Of a stretch of 64,000 nt of DNA, positions 56,809 to 64,000 are shown in pieces (positions within the stretch are counted from its first letter, which is position 1; each line of letters opens with the position of its first letter). This DNA is from Saccharomyces mikatae IFO 1815. Lineage: Eukaryota; Ascomycota; Saccharomycetes; Saccharomycetales; Saccharomycetaceae. The notes under the pieces are model-generated. The model searched no databases, had not been told where the DNA came from, and saw only the letters and a list, made by a program, of their open reading frames with translations. Where the stretch lies: positions 434,001 to 498,000 of the forward strand of contig NC_079266.1 of the NCBI RefSeq assembly GCF_947241705.1, written 5' to 3'. Made by a program: the position numbers and the translations under genes.

Positions 56809-57684
56809 ATGAGTGTCGATAATAAGTTGTTTGTAACAGAAGAGGAGGAGGAAGATAGGACGCAGGATCGTGCTGATGTTGAGGACGAATCTAACGATGT
56901 TGACATGACAGCGGAAGAGAACGGAACAAGCAGTGCTGTTGCTAATGGACCTGAAAAAGAGCAACAAGAACAAGAACAAGTAAAATCTGAAGAAGTTTGC
57001 GGTGAAGATGAAGAGAAAGAGGAAGAGGAAGAGGAAGACCCGATAGTTGAGGAGTTCCCATTGAATATCTCTGGTAACGACGAGTCACTACACGTGTTTC
57101 AATACGCAAATAGACCAAGGTTGATCGGGCGCAAGCCTGCTGAGCATCCGTTCATCTCTGCGGCGAGATATAAATCCAAGTCGCATTTATGGGAGATAGA
57201 TATCCCATTGGATGAGGAGGCCTTCTATAATAAGGATAAGGCTGAAAGCGATTGGAGCGGTGTCAATGTCCAGACATTAAAGGGCGTGGGTGTGGAGAAC
57301 AACGGCCAGTACGCTGCTTTTGTCAAAGATATGCAGGTCTATTTGGTGCCTGTTGAGAGGATAGCGCAACTGAAGCCATTTTTCAAGTACATTGATGACG
57401 TAAATTTAACAAGAAAACAGGAAGACGCCAAGAGGAACCCCAATCCTACGTCACAACGTGCTCAAGTGGTCACTATGTCTGTGAAGAGCGTGAACGACCC
57501 TTCACAGAATAGACTCACTGGTTCCCTGCTGGCACACAAAGTGGCTGATGAAGAGGCTAATCTTGAATTGACCTGGGCAGAAGGTACGTTTGAGCAATTT
57601 AAAGAAACTGTCGTGAAGGAAGCCGAAGGTAAAACCTTGATTGCCTTAGAAAAACAAGAGGATTATATAGATAACTTAGTTTGA
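56809..57684 (+). CDS. RPC37: Rpc37, RNA polymerase III subunit
   Basis: Pol III-specific subunit that pairs with Rpc53 in a TFIIF-like module for termination and reinitiation. 291 residues (about 282 recalled); the extra length sits in the acidic N-terminal tail (EEEEEDRTQDRADVEDE and the KEEEEEEDPIVEEFP region). The dimerisation beta-barrel begins near HVFQYANRPRLIGRKPAEHPF (about 98-118) and runs to about 195. The C-terminal region (RLTGSLLAHKVADEEANLELTWAEG) is the termination-related segment. Confidence 0.97.
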   Translation: MSVDNKLFVTEEEEEDRTQDRADVEDESNDVDMTAEENGTSSAVANGPEKEQQEQEQVKSEEVCGEDEEKEEEEEEDPIVEEFPLNISGNDESLHVFQYANRPRLIGRKPAEHPFISAARYKSKSHLWEIDIPLDEEAFYNKDKAESDWSGVNVQTLKGVGVENNGQYAAFVKDMQVYLVPVERIAQLKPFFKYIDDVNLTRKQEDAKRNPNPTSQRAQVVTMSVKSVNDPSQNRLTGSLLAHKVADEEANLELTWAEGTFEQFKETVVKEAEGKTLIALEKQEDYIDNLV

Positions 57685-57811
57685 ACTACACAATGCATTA
57701 TCAAAGGAAGTACAATATGTGACATGAGTTTATATAAAGGATGCTCTTGTGCTTATTCCTTCGTTCCTGTTATCTTATTGCATACATAAACCCTTATATT
57801 CCTATCTCTTT

Positions 57812-58729
57812 TTAGTCATACCACATTTTGATTAACTCTTCTGAAACTGCACTTGGAGTTAGAACACCCAAGTCTGTGATCAATGCAGTAATATATTCTT
57901 GTGCGGTGTAGTCGATAGTGGGCCCACGCAATGCATCTTCCAAGTCGTCTGTACGACGTGTGAAATCTAGAGGAGGGCCAGCCATAGGCAAGTCATCGGA
58001 AGACAATGGAAACATACGAACGAATTTGTGACTTTCAGTGACCACATAGAATGGTTTTCTTGCATTATGTGCTAAAACACCCACTGAATAAGTGCCTACA
58101 AGATTTATAATACCACCTGATTCTGCTACACCTTCTGCGCCTACAAACACTTTGTCGACTTTGTCAATTACCGCCCCAACTGCACTATCGACAATAAGTG
58201 TCACAGGTATGCCCTTTTGTTCAAGTAAGGTATATAGCTGGTTCCCCTGCTTGCTTGGTCTTGATTCTGTCACCACACACCTAAATCTAATAAACTTGTT
58301 TGCTGCATGGTTCAATAGCGAGAATACTGCTCTTGAATAGCCATGTACCAAGATAATATCATCATCGGCTATGAAATCTACTCCTATTTCAGCAATTTTG
58401 TTACGAGATTTTTTGGCTCTTGAAACGAAAAGTTGGCCGTTCTCAATCAAATGTTGCTTACAGTTCTCCCAATCACCGTATAAATGAAGATTTCTTAAGA
58501 CGAATCTCATAAAAATATCACAACCGGCTCTCAGAGATACTGAGTTTGGAATGGATTCAATAAGTTCCTCCGTGGAGCTCTTTATCGTATTAATCATTTC
58601 TGCCGCAGTTTCTGGTGTTTTTATTCTTAACAATGTTACTAATGCTTCAATTGCAGCGATCGGCATTGTCATCTCAGTATCTTCTTCTAGAAACCGTAGA
58701 TAAGTTTCTGTGATATTGAACTCCGACAT
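57812..58729 (-). CDS. GCN3: Gcn3, eIF2B alpha subunit
   Basis: Regulatory alpha subunit of the eIF2B guanine-nucleotide exchange factor; senses phosphorylated eIF2 and so mediates GCN4 translational control. Start MSEFNITETYLRF gives 305 residues, the S. cerevisiae length; the frame extends 17 codons upstream without an ATG. N-terminal helical domain about 1-120, then a Rossmann-like domain (VTESRPSKQGNQLYTLLEQKG; VFVGAEGVAESGGIINLVGTY), typical of the family. Very strongly conserved compared with its neighbours. Confidence 0.98.
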   Translation of the reverse strand: MSEFNITETYLRFLEEDTEMTMPIAAIEALVTLLRIKTPETAAEMINTIKSSTEELIESIPNSVSLRAGCDIFMRFVLRNLHLYGDWENCKQHLIENGQLFVSRAKKSRNKIAEIGVDFIADDDIILVHGYSRAVFSLLNHAANKFIRFRCVVTESRPSKQGNQLYTLLEQKGIPVTLIVDSAVGAVIDKVDKVFVGAEGVAESGGIINLVGTYSVGVLAHNARKPFYVVTESHKFVRMFPLSSDDLPMAGPPLDFTRRTDDLEDALRGPTIDYTAQEYITALITDLGVLTPSAVSEELIKMWYD

Positions 58730-59296
58730 CCTTACTTGTGACCTGTGTAATTCTTCGATCTTCAAAACGATATCTATCAACTACAGAGAAGAATGTTATG
58801 GTGATTGGTATTTTTTTCACTATTCAAGCAGTATGATTGATATATTATACTATATATCACACCAAGTTTTTCATTTTTTTTCAATTTTTCTTCGGATGGA
58901 AATTATCTCTATTGTAAAAGAAAAAGCACACTGAAATAATGTACCAATTGTTTCATTTAAGGTAGGTTAAACCTGTGACATTTCTTAATATGCTAGCTAC
59001 TATAATGAAAGCGGTAGATGTTGTATCTCGATTGTAGAAGAATTAGGGGTCACGAGAGTTATCTAGAAAATCTACTTTGTTTATTAATCTGTGCATCTGC
59101 ACTTATAGTAATGACGCACTAAATGACTATGCATGCCTTAAAAATAATTTTAAATAATTCTGAAAATCAACCGCTTGTTCCTATTATGTATCTTATCTAT
59201 ACTCTCTACAGCGGTGCTATATAATAATTGTTGCTTGACTTTGCTAGCTCTGCAGATATTCTGCCTGTTTTTCCAGCATAGCTTGGTATAATTATT
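58730..59296. other. GCN3 promoter / 3' flank of the secreted-protein gene
   Basis: 567 bp, AT-rich. No recognisable gene or LTR. A homopolymer T-rich run lies near 58866-58890. Confidence 0.55.
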
Positions 59297-59665
59297 TCAT
59301 AAAACGCCATACTTCAAACCGTTACCAATGGGACCAGAGTACAATGAGATATCGTCACTATCAGAAGTATCACAGCTATTACCAGAAACTAGACAGAACA
59401 TGTCTGGTGGAGTTTTAGACCAGCAACGACATAAACGGGCGTCATAGCCTTCAAGATCAAGATCCCTGAAAGCATCAGCTGGGCATATTTCGACAGGACT
59501 AGTATTATTAGTATAGTTATATTTGGCGACTTCATCACCCAGGCAACGTATCAGGTCTGCATAAGGACTATCTGATAGAGGTGAACTACCTGGCACCTGT
59601 GCAGTCACGTAGGTTGTGAAAAATTGAAAGAAAAATAAGCTTAGGACTAGCACATACTTGCTCAT
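59297..59665 (-). CDS. unrecognised small secreted cysteine-rich protein
   Basis: I do not recognise this gene, and I recall no S. cerevisiae gene between GCN3 and BCH2. Start MSKYVLVLSLFFFQFF gives 122 residues; an ATG 12 codons upstream (59701) is in frame, but it is only about 42 bp from the TATA box and would lengthen the signal peptide's N-region, so the inner start is preferred. The signal peptide is about 1-23, cut after TTYVTA. The mature part has six cysteines in the pattern C-x19-C-x17-C-x-C-x9-C-x6-C, three overlapping N-glycosylation sequons (YNYTNNTS) and an acidic DTSDSDD run. There is no transmembrane segment and no GPI signal. TATATAAA (59750-59743) and a Gcn4-type TGACTCA (59815-59809) lie upstream. 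Secretion is inferred; function unknown. Confidence 0.7.
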   Translation of the reverse strand: MSKYVLVLSLFFFQFFTTYVTAQVPGSSPLSDSPYADLIRCLGDEVAKYNYTNNTSPVEICPADAFRDLDLEGYDARLCRCWSKTPPDMFCLVSGNSCDTSDSDDISLYSGPIGNGLKYGVL

Positions 59666-59742
59666 TTTAATAATTGTGCCAAATTGAAACTGGTGGTTCA
59701 TTGTGAGTTCGGCAAATTATTGATAGTATTTCGAGCTTAAGC

Positions 59743-59750
59743 TTTATATA
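59743..59750 (-). promoter_or_regulatory. TATA box of the secreted-protein gene
   Basis: TATATAAA on the minus strand, 78 bp upstream of the preferred start at 59665. Consensus TATAWAWR. Confidence 0.55.
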
Positions 59751-59808
59751 TGTCTATTTCTTATATAATGCAAAGGGAGATTCTCTCAGCAACTGCGTTT
59801 TGATTAGA

Positions 59809-59815
59809 TGAGTCA
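59809..59815. promoter_or_regulatory. Gcn4-type site (TGACTCA)
   Basis: TGAGTCA on the plus strand, TGACTCAT on the minus strand, the Gcn4 core. About 145 bp upstream of the secreted-protein start and 60 bp from its TATA box. A seven-base match can occur by chance. Confidence 0.4.
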
Positions 59816-59942
59816 GAAAAGAGGGGATAAAGCTGTTACTGAATAAACTATTTGGTAAGAAAAAATTCCGAGAACAAGGGTAAATATGTAAAGTGGTCAA
59901 GGGGGCCAGGGAGTCATAATTGAAGGTGATAAATTGGTACTC

Positions 59943-60112
59943 TTTGAAATGATTGCTGAGGTTCCATTTCTGATAAAGGCAATCTTATTAGGTATATAGA
60001 ATATTCTAGAAGTTCTCCTCCGGGATATAGGAATTGACAAAAGGAAATAGATAATTATACATAAAAATATACTTGTTTTCTTGTTTTCTACGTTGTCATT
60101 CATTATTCTATT
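59943..60112 (-). mobile_element. delta LTR fragment, fossil
   Basis: Inverted delta-type sequence (GATAAAGGC, TAGAAGTTCTCC, GATATAGGAAT landmarks) ending where the tau-like element begins. Incomplete and diverged; appears interrupted by the tau-like insertion. Confidence 0.7.
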
Positions 60113-60676
60113 TGTTGGAATAAGTGATTACTACTACTATACACCTATTCGTATAAATTGGATTAAGTTATTGCAACTATACGTCTTCGTAAAAATTGGA
60201 GCAGAAAAATTCTAGTAATAGAATATACTGCAGTAATGAGATAAAGATCTATTAATTGATCAGAACTTAGTATATAAGAAGATGAGTTATCACCAAATTC
60301 TTATCATCAACACTCTGATTTGAGAGATTGGCGAATTTTGAGATGATTGTTGGGATTCCATTGTTGATAAAGGCAATAATATTAGGTATGTAGATATACT
60401 AGAAGTTCTCCTCGAGGATATAGGAATCCAATAAATGGAACTCGTAATTCTACATAATTCTGTATATGCTTTTATTGTCATTTTATATATTGTCAGTCAT
60501 TATCCTATTACATTATCAATCCTTGCATTTCAGCTTCCACTTATTTAGATGACTATATCTCATCATTTGCGTCATCTTCTAACACCGTATATGATAATAT
60601 ATTAGTAACGTAAATACTAGTTAGTAGATGATAGTTGATTTATATTACAACATATATACCTCTCTTATATTGATTA
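60113..60676 (+). mobile_element. tau-like LTR (copy A) with a delta inside, fossil
   Basis: Starts TGTTGGAATAAGTGATTAC and shares AAAGATCTATTAATTG and CTTAGTATATAAGAAGATGAG with the copy at 60677. Tau-like sequence is found on both sides of a nested delta LTR (60321-60652). Incomplete. Ty4/Tsu4-family assignment tentative. Confidence 0.6.
60321..60652 (-). mobile_element. solo delta LTR nested in tau-like LTR, fossil
   Basis: A near full-length 332-bp delta LTR, inverted, from TGAGA to CAACA. It contains TGTTGGGATTCCATTGTTGA, CATTATCAATCCTTGC and CATCTTCTAACACCGTATAT. Less diverged from modern Ty1 delta than the copy at 26945, so probably younger. Flanked by tau-like sequence. Confidence 0.9.
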
Positions 60677-61057
60677 TGTTGGAATAAGTGATTACCACTA
60701 TACATTTATTCATATAAATTGTTGTAGTTGATGACGAACATTCTTTAACATGATACTAATGATGTTGAGTAAATTAATACTAACATTCTTATGGTGATAC
60801 CAATTTACTTGGAGTAGGGAAATTCTAATTATAGAATTTCCTGCACTAATAAGATAAAGATCTATTAATTGTCCAGAACTTAGTATATAAGAAGATGAGT
60901 TAACACTAAATTCTTATCATCAACACTCTGATTTATGTCTGAACCTTTTGGTTTAATACAACCAATCAGCGTGTGTTTTATATACCTCTCTTATATAGAT
61001 TAAGAAGGAACGACTATTCTTAATTATTACAACTTACTAAACTACTAATTATCAACA
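60677..61057 (+). mobile_element. tau-like LTR (copy B), fossil
   Basis: A 381-bp TG...CA element (TGTTGGAATAAGTG to TTATCAACA), the longest tau-like copy here; about the size I recall for Ty4 tau (371 bp). It carries an extra upstream stretch absent from the copies at 27348 and 60113. Its last 60 bp are the first unit of the adjoining tandem array. Confidence 0.65.
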
Positions 61058-61237
61058 GATTAAGAAGGAACGACTATTCTTAATTATTACAACTTACTAA
61101 ACAACTAATTATCAACAGATTAAGAAGGAACGACTATTCTTAATTATTACAACTTACTAAACAACTAATTATCAACAGATTAAGAAGGAACGACTATTCT
61201 TAATTATTACAACTTACTAAACAACTAATTATCAACA
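60998..61237 (+). repeat. 60-bp tandem array, four units
   Basis: Four head-to-tail 60-bp units (60998, 61058, 61118 and 61178), each starting GATTAAGAAGGAACGACTAT and ending ATTATCAACA. The first is the 3' end of the tau-like LTR and the other three are extra. The units are near-identical, so the expansion is recent relative to the LTR. Confidence 0.97.
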
Positions 61238-61329
61238 GTTCGTTTCGTTATAAGATTGTTTCATATGTGTTTTATGAACGTTTAGAATGATGTATTGTCA
61301 TGCGGAAGTATCCATCTTAAGATACAACA
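61238..61329 (-). mobile_element. sigma LTR fragment (Ty3), fossil
   Basis: Inverted sigma-type sequence (CATATGTGTTTTATGAACGTT, ending GATACAACA). Incomplete. Its end lies 16 bp upstream of the tRNA-Arg gene, the spacing expected from Ty3 integration at Pol III start sites. The other end abuts the 60-bp array. Confidence 0.88.
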
Positions 61330-61345
61330 ATTTCAAGAATTCTTG

Positions 61346-61418
61346 TTCCTCGTGGCCCAATGGTCACGGCGTCTGGCTACGAACCAGAAGATTCCAGGTT
61401 CAAGTCCTGGCGGGGAAG
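61346..61418 (+). tRNA. tR(ACG)K: tRNA-Arg(ACG)
   Basis: No intron. The acceptor stem TTCCTCG pairs with CGGGGAA and discriminator G follows. Anticodon ACG is at 61379-61381 in the loop CTACGAA between CTGG and CCAG. The T arm contains GGTTCAAGTCC (B box). A T-run terminator follows at about 61422. Sequence and place match tR(ACG)K; ACG is read as ICG after editing. Confidence 0.98.
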
Positions 61419-61655
61419 AAATTTTTTTGCTGTATAAATTAGTACTTTAGTGATGTGCATAATAAGGAATCATTACGGTGCTGGTGCCGTGTAATATTCT
61501 GTTATTTGGGCAAGCCGTCATCAACTTTCCGAAGCATTGTTCACATCGATTGGGAAAAACAGCAAGAAAGAAACATTACGTACAGAGAATAAGGGCACAC
61601 TTATCCAGTGGAGCAAGTAACAAATTACAATCAACGGATCAATTGACTCAGGAAT

Positions 61656-63953
61656 ATGAGTTTTTTATGGGGATCTACGAAGTATAAAAAAAGTAAGAAC
61701 AAAAAGCCTACCGGATCTCTTCCATCAGGTGCTATTCCAGTGCAACGTGTTAAGCCAGCACGTAAAGGTGTTCCTATAGACTATCCAAGAACTTTGGAGA
61801 AAGTACTTGGCGAAAGTTTGGTGTTCAGAACATCTTTTCTGAATGAATTGTTGAGCACTGGCAAATCTGGTATTGGACCTCCAGACTTAATTCATTGTAC
61901 AGAGCTAGATAAATTTCATGATGAGAAAATTGGGGAGTTCTTTTACATTACCGGAATTGACGCTTCGAGCACTTCTATGCCAATTGCATTTTTAAAACTG
62001 ATAAAATGGAATGATAGCACGAAACCAAAATCAATCTCCTTCAAGAATGATAACATTACCACTTACTGTACATTCAATATCTTTCAGAAATTGGACATTA
62101 GGTTGAGATACGAGTCTGAAGACGTTTATCAAGTAAATGTCATCAACTGTTTGAATGGGAATAATGAAACATCGTTGAGTGATCTCATTTGGGAAGAAAC
62201 CTTCGTAAGCTGTTGCATAAGAAGCATGATTATCAATTTGGATTCAGAAAGAAAAATACCTGGACTGGTGGAACTTCCGTTTGTTTTTGAGAACAGAAGC
62301 CCCAGTGATTACAAAAGGGTAATCGATTCACTGTGTAAGTTTTTACCAAGATTTTTGGAATGTGGTTGGGATTCCACGAAGAGTGTCTATGCGACAATAC
62401 TGAACAACTACTTAACTCAATCATTACTGGTATTTCTATCTATAACTCCAAAGTTTATGACTGACTATGCAATTCAAGTTTTGGACAATTTAATAAAGAG
62501 TGATCCATCAAATTTCAAATATTACTTTATCGTTACTATCTACATCATGGAGCAAAGTAATGATCGCGATTTAGAAATGGTTAGAAGAATCCATGAGATA
62601 TTAGACGTACTGCTACCTGAACTGTATGAATTGCCATCGGATGAGCCTTACAGTACCGATTTAATAAATTGTATCACTGATGTGCTATGCATTCAAGCAA
62701 GGTTTCTTTTAAATAGCAACGATTATGAGTTATCTTTATCTATCTCCACGTTAGCCACTAAATTATCTTCAGATAGTTTTGAATCCTGGTTGCTGTTGTC
62801 CAAAAGTTATGTTTTTCTACAGCAGTACGATAAGGCATTGCTCACAATCAACTCAATGCCCTGTTTGGCTGAATACGATATCGTTAAACAGGCCCAGATT
62901 AACGTATTTAAACTGCACATGAACTATTACAAGGCTCCTTTATGCCATAGCAGAGAAGTTTGTACTATGACCTCACATGAGCTGAATCATTTGATGAATA
63001 CTATGCACTACGAAAATGAGCTGGAGTTGAGATCAATAATATTCGGACGCACTGTGATGCCTAATGAATCTAAGTACGGGTGTATAGAAGAGATATGGAG
63101 TAGGTCCTGTCTTGAACTAGGGCCCATTTATGGACCACAAAGCGATAATCTCATAAACTTTGTTTCTCATCAAGAAGTAAGCACTATACGAGACTTGATG
63201 TTACTGAAACGAAGCAAAGAGACCAGAGAAACAAGTTGGTTTCGTGAGCAAGTACGTTTTTTGTTGATGGAACTAATTGTGAGAATTGGTTGGAATGTCT
63301 TACTTCAGCTAAGGTCTGACGTTTTTGTTATGGAGAGCAAATTCAAAATGATAGACTCTTCGGACAAGCTCTCTATAGAACTTCGTCAGAAGAGGCTGTG
63401 TCAAAGATGGTTTGATGCCATGTTTTTGGACATTTATGAAGATTTGAGCATCAGCACTTCATCTCAAGAGAATAAGGCAACCGCAAAATACAGCGGGTTA
63501 GAATGGGAACTACTTGGCTTGACTTTGCTTCGGTCCAGTGCTCTATCTGATGCAATAGCATGTCTACGAACCAGTATTTTGGCGAGGTTTGACCCTATCA
63601 GCTGCCACCATCTCTTAAATCTTTATCTTTCCCTGGATATTAATCATGAGTTTATGAGGAGGTTTGACGTCGATATTGTTTTGGATTTGCTGGTGAAGTT
63701 GATTTCCTTCCGTATACGATTCTACGACAGATTCCAAATATTTTCCCTACAAGTTCTAAAGAAACTAAAGGATCAGTTGAGCACCGAAATTATTAAAAAC
63801 AAAATAATCAATTCTTCTTATGGGCAAGCTGGAATCGCATTAGTAATAGATTATATGCTTGGGTGCCTTTCGGAAAATGAGAACGAAACATACTTGGCTT
63901 ACGAACGCCCTCTTCCAGAGCCTCCTTCCACTGTTGGAGCACCAGAAGACTAA
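61656..63953 (+). CDS. BCH2: Bch2, exomer ChAP cargo adaptor
   Basis: One of the four ChAPs (Chs5-Arf1-binding proteins; paralogue of Chs6) that, with Chs5, form the exomer complex exporting cargo such as chitin synthase Chs3 from the trans-Golgi. 765 residues, the S. cerevisiae length. The N terminus is basic (KKSKNKKPTGSLPSG), with the conserved core at about 35-740. Tetratricopeptide-like helices are visible near 375-420 (ELSLSISTLATKLSSDSFESWLLLSKSYVFLQQYDKALLTI) and 600-640 (LLGLTLLRSSALSDAIACLRTSILARF). Many residues differ from S. cerevisiae, again pointing to another species. Confidence 0.97.
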   Translation: MSFLWGSTKYKKSKNKKPTGSLPSGAIPVQRVKPARKGVPIDYPRTLEKVLGESLVFRTSFLNELLSTGKSGIGPPDLIHCTELDKFHDEKIGEFFYITGIDASSTSMPIAFLKLIKWNDSTKPKSISFKNDNITTYCTFNIFQKLDIRLRYESEDVYQVNVINCLNGNNETSLSDLIWEETFVSCCIRSMIINLDSERKIPGLVELPFVFENRSPSDYKRVIDSLCKFLPRFLECGWDSTKSVYATILNNYLTQSLLVFLSITPKFMTDYAIQVLDNLIKSDPSNFKYYFIVTIYIMEQSNDRDLEMVRRIHEILDVLLPELYELPSDEPYSTDLINCITDVLCIQARFLLNSNDYELSLSISTLATKLSSDSFESWLLLSKSYVFLQQYDKALLTINSMPCLAEYDIVKQAQINVFKLHMNYYKAPLCHSREVCTMTSHELNHLMNTMHYENELELRSIIFGRTVMPNESKYGCIEEIWSRSCLELGPIYGPQSDNLINFVSHQEVSTIRDLMLLKRSKETRETSWFREQVRFLLMELIVRIGWNVLLQLRSDVFVMESKFKMIDSSDKLSIELRQKRLCQRWFDAMFLDIYEDLSISTSSQENKATAKYSGLEWELLGLTLLRSSALSDAIACLRTSILARFDPISCHHLLNLYLSLDINHEFMRRFDVDIVLDLLVKLISFRIRFYDRFQIFSLQVLKKLKDQLSTEIIKNKIINSSYGQAGIALVIDYMLGCLSENENETYLAYERPLPEPPSTVGAPED

Positions 63954-64000
63954 ACGGATCAAATAAGGTTATACATGAATATCCATATGTGTGTAGTATA

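Noticed and set aside
59666-59701. Upstream ATG of the small secreted protein as the main start
   Set aside because: Only about 42 bp from the TATA box, leaving too little room for a normal leader; the inner ATG gives a cleaner signal peptide. Not excluded.

Overview
The window is budding-yeast nuclear DNA from the genus Saccharomyces. It is a pericentromeric block matching S. cerevisiae chromosome XI from just left of RPL14A (YKL006W), through CEN11, to BCH2 (YKR027W). Gene order, orientation, intron positions and most protein lengths match my memory of S. cerevisiae one for one. Many proteins differ at several to many residues (for example Vps1, Meh1, Tof2, Bch2, Ntr2), so this is probably a non-cerevisiae Saccharomyces species. 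I cannot name the species without a search.

Layout. 1-9,000: a candidate box C/D snoRNA (snR87-like), RPL14A, BYE1, AUR1, MRP17, DID4 and MET14. 9,095-9,213: the point centromere CEN11, with CDEI, CDEII and CDEIII readable on the minus strand. 9,500-26,100: VPS1, PAP1, OSH6, ECM9, YKR005C, MRPL13, MEH1, RSC4 and FOX2. 26,800-27,870: Ty LTR relics beside an intron-containing tRNA-Leu(CAA). 28,100-58,730: TOF2, YKR011C, PRY2, YPT52, YKR015C, MIC60, HEL1, YKR018C, IRS4, VPS51, ALY1, NTR2, RQT4, DBP7, RPC37 and GCN3. 59,297-61,420: a small secreted-protein gene I do not recognise, a nest of delta, tau-like and sigma LTR relics, a 60-bp tandem array and tRNA-Arg(ACG). 61,656-63,953: BCH2.

Four genes are spliced (RPL14A, DID4, ECM9, YKR005C), each with GTATGT, TACTAAC and AG signals. 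The genes are mostly housekeeping and are not an operon. Themes are translation and ribosome assembly (RPL14A, MRP17, MRPL13, DBP7, RPC37, GCN3, RQT4), endosome/Golgi traffic (DID4, VPS1, VPS51, YPT52, BCH2, ALY1, MEH1), lipids (AUR1, OSH6, PRY2, FOX2, IRS4), chromatin and RNA (BYE1, RSC4, TOF2, PAP1, NTR2) and mitochondrial architecture (MIC60). Readable control sites include a Cbf1 plus Met31/32 pair at MET14, two oleate response elements at FOX2, SBF-type boxes at PRY2 and a PAC/RRPE pair between DBP7 and RPC37.

The best candidate for something undescribed is the six-cysteine secreted protein at 59,297-59,665. I recall no S. cerevisiae gene at this position. It has its own TATA box and a Gcn4-type site, and it lies beside the LTR cluster. 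Protein comparisons here are from memory; no database search was run.
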